Below, piece by piece: positions 53,270 to 60,994 of a DNA stretch of 64,000 nucleotides (positions are counted from its first letter, which is position 1; the number at the start of each line of letters is the position of its first letter). The stretch comes from GCA-003244245 sp963822695. Its GTDB lineage: Bacteria > Actinomycetota > Actinomycetes > Mycobacteriales > Pseudonocardiaceae. The notes under the pieces are model-generated. The model was not told the DNA's origin. It made no database searches and saw nothing but the letters and a program-made list of their open reading frames with translations. Both the position numbers and the translations under genes were made by a program. The stretch is taken from positions 186,001 to 250,000 of the forward strand of contig CAWGJH010000032.1 of the NCBI GenBank assembly GCA_963822695.1, read 5' to 3'.

Positions 53270-53676
53270 TACGTGCTACCAGGTGGCGTCGGACGTAGAC
53301 GCGGTGTCCCCGTCGAGGCGTCCGCCGGAGGCTGGGCTGCAAGGAACTGGGCGAACCGAAGGACCTGCTCTTTGTCCTTCTCGCTCAGCTCTGCGGTAGC
53401 CCGGTAGAGGGCTTGGTCGGCGACCTCCGGCTCGTTGTCCTCGCCGAGCAGCCAGGCGACGCTGCGCCGGTACAGTCGCGCCAAGCGACGCAACTCCAGC
53501 CCAGTCACCTTGCGTTTCCCTGCCTCGAGAGCAACGACGCTGGAACGGGGAATGTCCAGCGCTGACGCGGTGTCGGCCTGAGTCAGGCCGATCGTTTCGC
53601 GCGCTTCGCGCAGGCGGCTGGCCATGACGCGGTGTTCGTTGTCAGCTCTGGGATCGTGATCGGCGTCGTGAGTCAT
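53269..53676 (-). CDS. XRE-family transcriptional regulator (135 aa)
   Basis: The helix-turn-helix is LREARETIGLTQADTASALD followed by IPRSSVVALEAGKRKVTGLE. A short linker (YRRSVAWLLGEDNEPEV) leads to a helical tail EKDKEQVLRFAQFLAAQ. Its stop and the GTG of ImmA-I42 share one base (TAGTG). The XRE plus ImmA arrangement parallels ImmR-ImmA and DdrO-IrrE pairs, where the metallopeptidase cleaves the repressor. A candidate operator with TGTCG/CGACA half-sites is seen upstream of the first gene of the operon (55356-55388). Confidence 0.9.
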   Translation of the reverse strand: MTHDADHDPRADNEHRVMASRLREARETIGLTQADTASALDIPRSSVVALEAGKRKVTGLELRRLARLYRRSVAWLLGEDNEPEVADQALYRATAELSEKDKEQVLRFAQFLAAQPPADASTGTPRLRPTPPGST

Positions 53677-54059
53677 CCCGCGATCATTCCGGTTCCGATG
53701 ACGAACGCGATCGCCAGGCCATCTTCATGACTTAAGCTGACCGACCAGTCGCTCAGCCCCAGCGCTTCGGCAGCGGTGGCAGCTGCACCACGAAGGTGCA
53801 GCCGTGGTTGGTGGCCGACCGAGCTGGTTACTTCGATGTCGCGGAAGCTGACGTCGGGGAAGCCAAGGCCGAGCGCCTTCATGGCAGCCTCCTTTGCGCC
53901 CCACCGGCTGGCAAGGCGTTCCGGATTCGCTCCACAGTAGGACCGCTCGGCGTCTGTCCAGACGTTGTTGGCGAAGGTGTCCCCGCCGGCTTCAATCAGG
54001 TCAGCTATGCGGTGAACGTCGACCAGGTCGACTCCGGATCGCAGCACGAGGTGGTTCAT
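53673..54059 (-). CDS. acpS: Holo-acyl-carrier-protein synthase (4'-phosphopantetheinyl transferase)
   Basis: A 128-residue AcpS: the metal-binding N-terminal motif GVDLVDVHRI (Asp11), SRWGAKEAAMKALGLGF with Glu57 and Lys61, and the C-terminal WSVSLSHEDGLAIAFVIG strand. It transfers phosphopantetheine from CoA to a Ser of a carrier protein. The carrier-like protein two genes upstream (Ser97) is the obvious substrate. It overlaps both neighbours by four bases (ATGA), so it is made with them. A dedicated AcpS in a small cluster argues that the carrier protein is used in a special pathway rather than fatty-acid synthesis. Confidence 0.92.
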   Translation of the reverse strand: MNHLVLRSGVDLVDVHRIADLIEAGGDTFANNVWTDAERSYCGANPERLASRWGAKEAAMKALGLGFPDVSFRDIEVTSSVGHQPRLHLRGAAATAAEALGLSDWSVSLSHEDGLAIAFVIGTGMIAG

Positions 54060-54907
54060 GACGCAGCTCCGGACAGGATAGCCTCAGTGTCCGCCGCAAG
54101 CTGGCGGACACGTTGCTTACCGAAGTCATCAAATTGTGCGTTCGACACGGTGCCGTGCACGACCATCTCCCCAAGTTCGTAACCGGATTGCTGGGCAAGG
54201 AAATTGTGAAGGCGACTGAGGCCGATGAGATTACCATAAGCCTTCGTGATCATGTGCCAGTGTCGGTACACCGCAAGCAAGCTCAGCCGATTGTGTAATA
54301 CGCTGAGATCGATGTGGACCAGGCACGGGAACGCCCGAGTGCGTTTATCGGTGCTCTTGTAGACCTGCAGTCCGCCGGCTTCACCAGATTCATGCTCCGC
54401 CAGCCCCTCGACGACCATGTCGGCTGCGTTGGCAGAGGAATGGTTGCGGCGCCGTTGATCTCTGAGTTGCCGTACGCGCGTCTCGAGTTGGTTGTACCCA
54501 TCGCCCGTCTTGCCGGGCCAGGAGACCAACCGCCCGAAGTAGGTACCGGGCCCGTTGGCGGGCGCGGTCAGGATGGTTGGCAGCATGAAACGGTAAGAGT
54601 CGTAGAGGTCCTGCGCGGTGTCATCGAGTCGTTGCTGATCAGCGGCGGGCAAATTTGGGTGCCAGGCCAGCCTTGGGTCGGCATACATGCTCGACGGGAA
54701 TACTGTACTTGCCACAGTGGACACGCTGTGCTGGGCGGGTGCCGTCGCGGCATCAATGAGGTTGACCAGGGCCGGGTCCGGCAGCCCTGGTTGTTCGATT
54801 GTCGTGATCATATGCAGAACCCGACCCGACGGAGCGTCAGTCGTCGCACGCAGCGCGGCCGCCCACGCGGACGAGATCGTCTGTTGTGGGGTCAATGATT
54901 TCATCAT
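54056..54907 (-). CDS. Thymidylate-synthase-fold protein (ThyA-like, 283 aa)
   Basis: The C-terminal half aligns by eye with ThyA: FPCLVHIDLSVLHNRLSLLA (catalytic Cys195 in a PC motif), VYRHWHMITKAYGNLIGLSR in place of the YQRS-x-D and PFN region, and LAQQSGYELGEMVVHGT. GTYFGRLVSWPGKTGDGYNQ with LETRVRQLRD recalls the dUMP-binding N-terminal part. Cys is kept, but the Asp of RSxD reads His. The family includes pyrimidine-5-methylases and hydroxymethylases; members in actinomycete clusters are poorly known. Substrate is unknown: a C5 alkylation of a pyrimidine nucleotide is likely. Overlaps the carrier-like gene and acpS by four bases each. Confidence 0.75.
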   Translation of the reverse strand: MMKSLTPQQTISSAWAAALRATTDAPSGRVLHMITTIEQPGLPDPALVNLIDAATAPAQHSVSTVASTVFPSSMYADPRLAWHPNLPAADQQRLDDTAQDLYDSYRFMLPTILTAPANGPGTYFGRLVSWPGKTGDGYNQLETRVRQLRDQRRRNHSSANAADMVVEGLAEHESGEAGGLQVYKSTDKRTRAFPCLVHIDLSVLHNRLSLLAVYRHWHMITKAYGNLIGLSRLHNFLAQQSGYELGEMVVHGTVSNAQFDDFGKQRVRQLAADTEAILSGAAS

Positions 54908-55347
54908 GCAGCCCGATTCGAGCGCAGCCGGTATAGCAAGTTGGCTAGGGCGCGGGTACTGACGAAGTCAGCGGGTTGGCTGGCGCCAGCCAAGCGCCAC
55001 AGAACCCCGCCTCCGAGGGTGCGGTTGATGATGGAGCAGACGAACACCGCGCTCATGCTGTCGATCATTATCCCTCCGTCTGGAGCCCGTTGCTCGGCAA
55101 CAAGCTCGGCAAGCGACCTGCGCTGAGCTGCGGCGAGGATGGTCAGGACCTGGTCCTCCATCCCGCCGACATCGCAAGCACGTAGGACGTCGGCGTCGGC
55201 CGCCTGCATCGCGGCGGCCACCGATCGCCGAGGCGCCACACGTTCTGCCGGGTGGGCCGCCCGCGGTTGGGGCACGGCCGCAGCCGCGCCCCACGGTCCG
55301 AATAGGTGCGTGAACGCGCCACCCTGCGGACCTGTCGGAGAACCCAT
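54904..55347 (-). CDS. Acyl-carrier-protein-like protein
   Basis: Residues 60-147 look like an acyl carrier domain: EDQVLTILAAAQRRSLAELV (helix 1), APDGGIMIDSMSAVFVCSII with the phosphopantetheine Ser97 in IDSM, then helices NRTLGGGV and ADFVSTRALANLLYRL. The N-terminal 50 residues are Pro- and Ala-rich and may be a linker or docking segment. ATG 55347 is the first gene of a six-gene operon behind its own promoter. The acpS two genes on supports the assignment. What it carries is unknown; no acyl-CoA ligase or ketosynthase is nearby. Confidence 0.7.
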   Translation of the reverse strand: MGSPTGPQGGAFTHLFGPWGAAAAVPQPRAAHPAERVAPRRSVAAAMQAADADVLRACDVGGMEDQVLTILAAAQRRSLAELVAEQRAPDGGIMIDSMSAVFVCSIINRTLGGGVLWRLAGASQPADFVSTRALANLLYRLRSNRAA

Positions 55348-55353
55348 ACACGT

Positions 55354-55388
55354 AGTGTCGGTTTTTTCGACATTGCTGTCAAGTGTCG
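55354..55388 (-). promoter_or_regulatory. Promoter and operator-like repeats of the six-gene operon
   Basis: On the minus strand TTGACA (55382-55377) precedes GACACT or ACACTA at a spacing of 17-18 bases and lies just before the carrier-like gene. Around it, TGTCG (55356-55360), CGACA (55368-55372) and TGTCG (55384-55388) form two overlapping inverted pairs (spacers 7 and 11) that cover the -35 and the region up to -10. This is a natural place for the XRE repressor of the same operon. Confidence 0.5.
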
Positions 55389-55627
55389 AGGCTGCTGTGA
55401 TATCCCGTCTGGCCAGACCGCCCGAACTTCACGTGGCGACCCGGCGAGCCGAGCAGCGTGGACAAACAACTGTCACATAGCATCGCGCTCGATGGCGTAT
55501 CCCCTGGGGAGCTGCGTCGTGCTTGCGCCACGTTGCACACGGGTGCGGAGCATGATCTGGCTGTGCAGTGCCCACAGCTGGAGCGGAGCGACGTCGACCC
55601 CGGTAGCTGTCCAGGTCGGTCCGCAGT
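55389..55627. other. Spacer between the two novel operons
   Basis: About 240 bases. Plus-strand and minus-strand frames are open but show no domain. It contains the end of the upstream operon and the start of the promoter region of the carrier-ThyA operon. No terminator hairpin is obvious. Confidence 0.4.
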
Positions 55628-56686
55628 CTACTGGCCGGCCGCAGCGCCCCGGGCCCCGCAGCCGGAAGTGCCCCGGCCTGGATCTTGCCAGCGTCCACCG
55701 GGTTGACCAAAGACCAATCCTGAAGGCAGCTTCTCGCTTATCCCCCACTTCGGTGGGAAAAAAAGCTCCAGTGGATTTTGTGTTGCCGCGAATCGGGCCT
55801 TGATCCGTTTCCTGGCGCTGGCTAGCTCAGGTGCCGCCTCGCGACAGTATTTATCGGTCTCGCAGAACAAGCCCTGCGCGTCGATAGCGTGCAACGGTTA
55901 ACCCCATAGTCCGTTGAATGGCAAGTTGAGGCGTGTGAATTCCTCTTTCTGATGCTCAACCATCCAGAGAATTACTTCAGCTGGAGTGAGATCGCCTAAG
56001 TCTCCAAAGCACTTCTTGATCCCCCTGAGCGCTCCGGGGCCAGCTTGAGTGAACTCGTTCTCGCTGAAATTTATGAGGTCAGAATAGTTGAGATCAATAG
56101 CAACCTGGTACGACATGAAGTCGCCCATCAGTGGATACTCGTGAAGGAGGTTGTAGACCTTGCGGAGTGACCTGGCTGCGAGCAGTTTCTCGCCGAGCCT
56201 GCCTGTCAGGAACATGTGCCGAAACAGCTCGACATGATTGAGGTGTTTGAGATTCTTGCCGTACGCGTCGGTGGCACACAAGATAAAGGCGCCAGTGTAG
56301 AGCCCGCCGTTGATACGCTTGGCTTCCTCGAGTGCCTTGGTGAACACGCCACTGGCTAGATCATCCAATCTCGGGTAGTGGCCGAGTACCTCCCGCACCG
56401 TTCGCCACGTGTCAATCTTGCTAAAAGTGCGAAAGGCTACAATCTGAAACAATCTGTCTTCGGGTGAGCATCCTTCCTTGTGGTAACAGACGTCCCGGAT
56501 CATGTACTGGCTGACACGATCGGCGGCCCGGAACACGTTGCAGAATTTATACTCCCGCAAGATCGAGTCTTCGGTCCATGGCCATTCCTCGCCAGCAACG
56601 CGACGCTCAAAGGCACGCTGTCTTTCAGAGGCGAAGTGCCAGTACAGCTCGTAGATGCCTTGCCGGGGTACGGGTGGCCGCTTCAT
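55628..56686 (-). CDS. 5-hmdU DNA kinase helical-domain protein (aGPT-Pplase-like), one frameshift
   Basis: From ATG 56686: ELYWHFASERQRAFERRVAG, PWTEDSILREYKFCNVFRAA and DRVSQYMIRDVCYH, then FRTFSKIDTWRTVREVLGHY and KRINGGLYTGAFILCATDAY. These match the helical-domain family (HMUDK_hel, alpha-glutamyl/putrescinyl-thymine pyrophosphorylase-like) of phage thymine-hypermodification pathways. The frame ends at LPFNGLWG, but DAQGLFCETDKYCREAAPEL and PLELFFPPKWG, the conserved family end, follow in another frame, so one base is off near 55905. Either a sequencing error or a fresh mutation. Activity: kinase or glycosidase-like acting on a modified pyrimidine; uncertain. Confidence 0.78.
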
Positions 56687-56709
56687 CGCCCCACCTTACT
56701 GCATCATGC

Positions 56710-57686
56710 TCACCGCTGCCGGTAGAAGACGCCCGTGTCGTGCAGGTGGAAGTAACGGAAATCCTTGAGCAACACACTGCCCGCAATGCGTTCGCCTAGC
56801 GTGTAACGGAAGCGGTTGACTCCGGTGAAGTGATCAAACACGATGGTGCCGCCTACGGCCGTCCGGTCCTGTACCACTCCAAGCGCCGCCGTGGCAGCGT
56901 TGTAGTTGTCCGTGTCGATGAAGCTGAGAACCAGCTTTTCGTCGTCCAGCCGGCGGCAAGTCTCAACTATGTCGCCGACCACGATCTCGATGTTCCTGCC
57001 ATCAAGGTAACGCTTCACGGCGGGCAGGTCCGTGAACGCGCAATCTGAATGATCATACATGTCGAGCGGGCTCCGGCGCGGCGGAAAACCCCCGAAGGTG
57101 TCGAAGCCAATCACTAGCCAATCCATGTCGAGCTTCTCGATGATACGCGAGAGGAACATTGTCGTGCCACCCTTGAACATGCCGAATTCGGCCACTACGC
57201 CTTTGATGCCCAGCCTGGCTGCGTTTTCGAGGCACTGATACAAGTGTGTCAATGTGTTGGGGTAGCCGTTAGCCAATGATGGCACGAGAAGCTGACTGAG
57301 CTCTTCGCGAAAAGCTCGTCACGAAATTTCAGGTGCCCGTAGCCGGCCACGATGACCTTCGGAATTCCCTTTATGTGAGGCAAGGCTGCGAGTAATAGGT
57401 CTTCTTTCTCCGCGTCAGCCGCAACGACCAGTACGTCATGTTGTGTTTTTGCCAGCGCTTCAAACCGCCGTACCGGCACGACAAGTGGTGAGGTGAGGCT
57501 GGGATCTCCATCCGGGACATACACGGCCTGTACAGCCTGCACCAGGCCGGACAGCGCCAGTGATCGAAGAAGCTGCGTCGTCACTGGGGTTAGTCCAAGG
57601 ACGCCAACCGAGTGCCGTCCCCTGCATAGCTCGTACTCAACGTCTTCCAGCAGTTTGGCGTAGTCCTCAACTTGCATCATGCGCAT
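56710..57686 (-). CDS. TylF/MycF-like methyltransferase with N-terminal Rossmann-like domain, one frameshift
   Basis: The N-terminal 130 residues (RHSVGVLGLTPVTTQLLRSL, DVLVVAADAEKEDLLLAALP) form a Rossmann-like sensor or binding domain. The frame then changes near 57290, after which VPSLANGYPNTLTHLYQCLE, GVVAEFGMFKGGTTMFLSRI, VIGFDTFGGFPPR and LSFIDTDNYNAATAALGVVQ give the TylF/macrocin-O-methyltransferase fold, with the SAM loop EFGMFKGGTT and metal-binding D residues. One gene of about 325 residues with a single indel is the simplest reading. It overlaps the DUF1599 gene at its 5' end and lies 23 bases before the HMUDK-like gene. Its acceptor is unknown. Confidence 0.75.
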
Positions 57687-58251
57687 CCAAGTTGGTACGG
57701 AGGAAGTCGCCGTACGGCTCAGGAGTCTCGTACATCAGTGAACCGACCAATATCACAGCCGCGTGGGTTAGCACAGCCGCCCGCTCGGCTCGTGTAGTAA
57801 CGGGGACCGTTGTGCCGGCCTCGATGCATGTCGTGACATCGGCGAAAGCGGTGTTTAAATTTGAAGCCGCTGCACGCACTCGGCTCTTGTTGGTGCGCTC
57901 AAGATGCGTGAACTTGACATTGTCCAATAACGCTTCAAAACCTGCCGTTCCGTCACTGTATGGAGGTGTGACATCGCTCCGCGCAAACAGGGTAGTCGCA
58001 ACTCGCTCGTCTTGGTCGGCTAGGTATGTTTGGTACTTGAGAGCGTAGATCAGGAGATCGACCGCAGTGTCAAAGAGTAGTTCATCGCGCGTGGCCGGCG
58101 CGCCATCAAGCACGTATTCAAGCCTATCTACTTTGCGAGCGATGTTGGCAAAGATGCCCAGCGCCTCTCCGCGCTTCTTCCACGCATCCCTGTAGGCCGC
58201 GTCCTTGCGGCGATGGAGTTGCCGCACTTCATCGCGAAATTTTGCGTCCAT
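57667..58251 (-). CDS. DUF1599-family nucleotide-associated protein
   Basis: A 194-residue protein starting MDAKFRDEVRQLHRRKDAAY. The region KDAAYRDAWKKRGEALGIFA, IARKVDRLEYVL and LLFDTAVDLLIYALKYQTYL matches DUF1599 (nucleotide-modification-associated, all-alpha, MazG-like fold), known from phages and from clusters that make modified nucleotides. The second half (residues 95-194) is a further helical domain I do not recognise. Its ATG overlaps the end of the MazG-like gene, and its stop lies inside the start of the methyltransferase gene, so all are coupled. Confidence 0.78.
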   Translation of the reverse strand: MDAKFRDEVRQLHRRKDAAYRDAWKKRGEALGIFANIARKVDRLEYVLDGAPATRDELLFDTAVDLLIYALKYQTYLADQDERVATTLFARSDVTPPYSDGTAGFEALLDNVKFTHLERTNKSRVRAAASNLNTAFADVTTCIEAGTTVPVTTRAERAAVLTHAAVILVGSLMYETPEPYGDFLRTNLDAHDAS

Positions 58252-59212
58252 CAGAGCACCTTCTCATACGTGAGCGCACGAGTGTCCAGGTCGGCAATCA
58301 GGTATCCACCTCTGTTCTCCGCGAGATTTCGCAGCGCACGAAAACCATGACAGATGGCCCTGCGCCAGAGCCAGGCTGGTGTGGATTCGACTTCTAGATC
58401 GACCGAGGTGGCCTTGGCTACCTCAATTACTTCGCCATCGACACTCATCTCACTGAGAAAGCCCATTCGGCGTTTGGCTAGTCGAGACAGGACGGCTGCC
58501 AGGCCCTCTTCGACGAAAACGGCTCGTGCCCCGTCTTCGCACTCATCAGTCATTGGATGGGACTTGCGCTTGAGTCGTAACAATGAGCGAGCATTTGGCG
58601 ACCAACCCAATACTGCCATGAAGCCGAGGTGAAGCGCATCATGATATCGGTATGCGTCAGCCGACGCGAGTTGTCCGTCAGCAAGTCGCCCAGGTCGGTT
58701 CCCACCTGAAATCCGGCTAGCTTGCCGCCTTCCAGTTCGATCGGACCGTTAGGGAATGTGTTCGGCTCGGCACTGATTATTCTCATCCTTGATACGGGCC
58801 TGCCAGATTGGGCGCCGCCCTCTGTGAACTCGACGGTCAATCGGCGCGGAAAACGCTCATGCTCGGGATAGTTCGCGTCGAAGACTGGCAAGGTGCTGAA
58901 GTCTGATGTCGTCATTCGAGGAAGATAACGATCGCGCGTACGTTCAAGGTTGGCTCCGGCAATCTCGTCCAAGTCGAGTTCGCATGCGGTCGCGATCGCG
59001 GCCACATACCAGAGAAGGTCACCAAGCTCCTCTCGCAAGAGGTCCAGGTTAACGCTGAGATCGATGCCGTCGCGGAGATATTTCTCGTAGACGTTGAGAA
59101 TGGAGCCAGTCTCACTGGCGAGACCGAGCATCGGGGCTATGGCGCCTTGTGGTCCACCTAGTCGGAGCTGGCTCGTGTCACGTGCTGCTCGCTGGTACTC
59201 CGAGAAATTCAC
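58251..59212 (-). CDS. MazG-type NTP pyrophosphohydrolase with MazG_C-like domain, one frameshift
   Basis: N-terminal residues 1-100 are MazG-like: GLASETGSILNVYEKYLRDG and LLREELGDLLWYVAAIATAC with the ExxD metal motif. A C-terminal domain begins PEHERFPRRLTVEFTEGG. Near 58672 one C is missing (AACTCGCG for AACCTCGCG); the next frame gives LASADAYRYHDALHLGFMAV, LGWSPNARSLLRLKRKS and a long helical tail ending YEKVL. The restored product is about 320 residues, the usual length for actinomycete MazG with its C-terminal domain. It would hydrolyse NTPs, dNTPs or modified nucleotides. First gene of the operon. Confidence 0.8.
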
Positions 59213-59633
59213 CGTGTCTCCCAGTATTTGTACGCGACCGCACCTTCATGGTAACCCATGGCACATGGAGGGGAACATGCCCCCACTGCCCATACGTTTG
59301 GGGCTTCGGGTTCCTTCGGGCGTGCCACAGAAACAGCTTCTCATCAGACGGTTTCTTCACGTTGTGCGGTCTACCGGCTGCTCTGGCAATCCTGAGTGAG
59401 CCAGCGTTGGATCGTGTAGCTGACCGGCCAGTTAACCTGAGGTGCGCGAGATCCTCGCAGGTCGCCAGGTACGCGACGCGCAGGTGCTCGAACGCATCGC
59501 CGACGGGCTCGGAATTCTCCGGGGTGGGGAGCCGGACTCGTCGTTGGTCAAGGACGAGGTGGACGAGGGCAACGCCGTTGTCAGCACAGAGCACCGACGA
59601 CACCCGCGTGGACCCGGTAGCGGGGGACAAACG
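59213..59633 (+). pseudogene. Worn XRE-regulator 3' remnant and spacer
   Basis: Near 59440-59520 the plus strand encodes VREILAGRQVRDAQVLERIA followed by DGLGILRG, the typical recognition helix and end of an XRE domain in actinomycete regulators. The frame then decays. The rest of this 420-base stretch has no supported gene. It is the divergent region between the MazG-headed operon and the kinase genes on the right. Confidence 0.45.
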
Positions 59634-60223
59634 ATGATCGTGCAGTTAGTCGGGCTACCCGGTACCGGCAAAAGCTCGCTGGCAGCCGAACTTGTCCACC
59701 GGTTAGACGGCAGCGCGTTGCTGCTGGACAAAGACCGCGTCCGGCACGCGCTGTTTGGGCCCCGACACACGATCTACACCCGCGAGCGGGGTGACTTTTG
59801 CGTGATCATCATGTTCCGGACCGCCGCCTGGCACCTGCGCCACACCCCCAGCTCCGTCGTCATCTTCGACGGTCGCACCTGCTCGCGCGCCTATCAGGTC
59901 ACCCAGGTCCGCCGGTTCGCTGCCCGTGCCCGGCAACCGTTGCGGCTCATCGAGTGCATCTGCGCCGACACCATCATCGAACAGCGGCTGGGCGCGGACA
60001 TCACCCGCGGCAGGCATCTCGCGACCAACCGCGACATCGACCGTACCGGCGGCTGAAGGCCAGCGCCGATTCGATCCCCGAGCCGAAACTGTGTCTGGAC
60101 ACCGCCAAGCCCCTGCCCGAGTGCGCCGACCGAGCGCTGGCGTACCTGCGTCATCCCCTCCGCACCGACCCCGACCCGGTCCGCACCATCACCGGTCACC
60201 CACAGCATGGTGCACCATGCTGA
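59634..60223 (+). pseudogene. P-loop small-molecule kinase, one frameshift
   Basis: ATG 59634 begins MIVQLVGLPGTGKSSLAAEL (Walker A GLPGTGKS), then DKDRVRHALFGPRHTIYTRE, VVIFDGRTCSRAYQVTQVRR and the lid-like RLGADITRGRHLATNRD. At 60041-60043 one base is missing (GACCGTACCGG for GACCGxTACCGG); the following frame gives YRRLKASADSIPEPKLCLDT and ends at TGA 60221, overlapping the next gene's ATG. The protein is a member of the AAA-type predicted kinases of about 190 residues. Its substrate is unknown. Confidence 0.75.
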
Positions 60224-60870
60224 TCAGCTTCGAAGGACTTCCCGGCGCGGGCAAATCCACCCAAGCCGCTCTGCTCGCCACGTGCCTCACCCACCGAGGA
60301 CTACCGGCAGTGACCCTGCCGGACCTGGCGACCTTGGACACCGACCCCGTGGCCGCCACGCTTATCGAGCTGTTCGCCTCCTCCGGCGACCCCTACCTGC
60401 GCCACGGCGACGCCGTCACCGACACACTCCTCGCAGCGGCCATCCGCGCCGACATCGTCGCCACCCGCCTCGAACCCGCCCTGCGCCCACACCAAGACCA
60501 GGTCGTCATTGAGGACCGCAGCATCCACACGATGCAGTCCTACGCGCTAGTCAGCCTGCTCCGTGACCACCGCGTGAACATCGACCTCGCCGTCGGCTGG
60601 GTGTAAACCCTGGCAGCACTGACCGGCCAACGAACCGGGCACGCGCTGTGGCTGCGCCTGCCCGTCAACGAGGCGCTGCGCCGAGCATCCCACCACGACC
60701 AGCGAGCACCCACGTCTGAACAACGGTCCTACCTGCAGTGGGTGCACGAGGCATACACCGAGCTCGCACAACGCGATCCGCAGCTCACCGTCCTGGACGT
60801 GGGAACCCTGCAGCCCGCCCAGGTGCACCACGCGGTGCACCTGGCACTGCGTGAACTCGAGCCTCAATCT
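60217..60870 (+). pseudogene. Thymidylate-kinase-family gene with an in-frame stop
   Basis: ATG 60217 begins MLISFEGLPGAGKSTQAALL (Walker A GLPGAGKST), DTLLAAAIRADIVATRLEPA and VVIEDRSIHTMQSYALVSLL, the DR(Y/S) block of dTMP kinases. TAA at 60604-60606 interrupts the frame after LAVGWV; TLAALTGQRTGHALWLRLPV and LTVLDVGTLQPAQVHHAVHL continue in frame to about 60870. The rest of the family domain is therefore present. It overlaps the upstream kinase. A nonsense mutation or one-base error would explain it. Confidence 0.75.
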
Positions 60871-60994
60871 CGCCGGAACAGACACCACGAACGGCCGGTG
60901 CGCTGGCCTCCCACACATTGCCGGCGGTCCCTTCTAGGCTGCGTCCCGCACAGCCCGTGTCCACCGCGTCACCCACCGTCCAGAGAGGCCCCCG

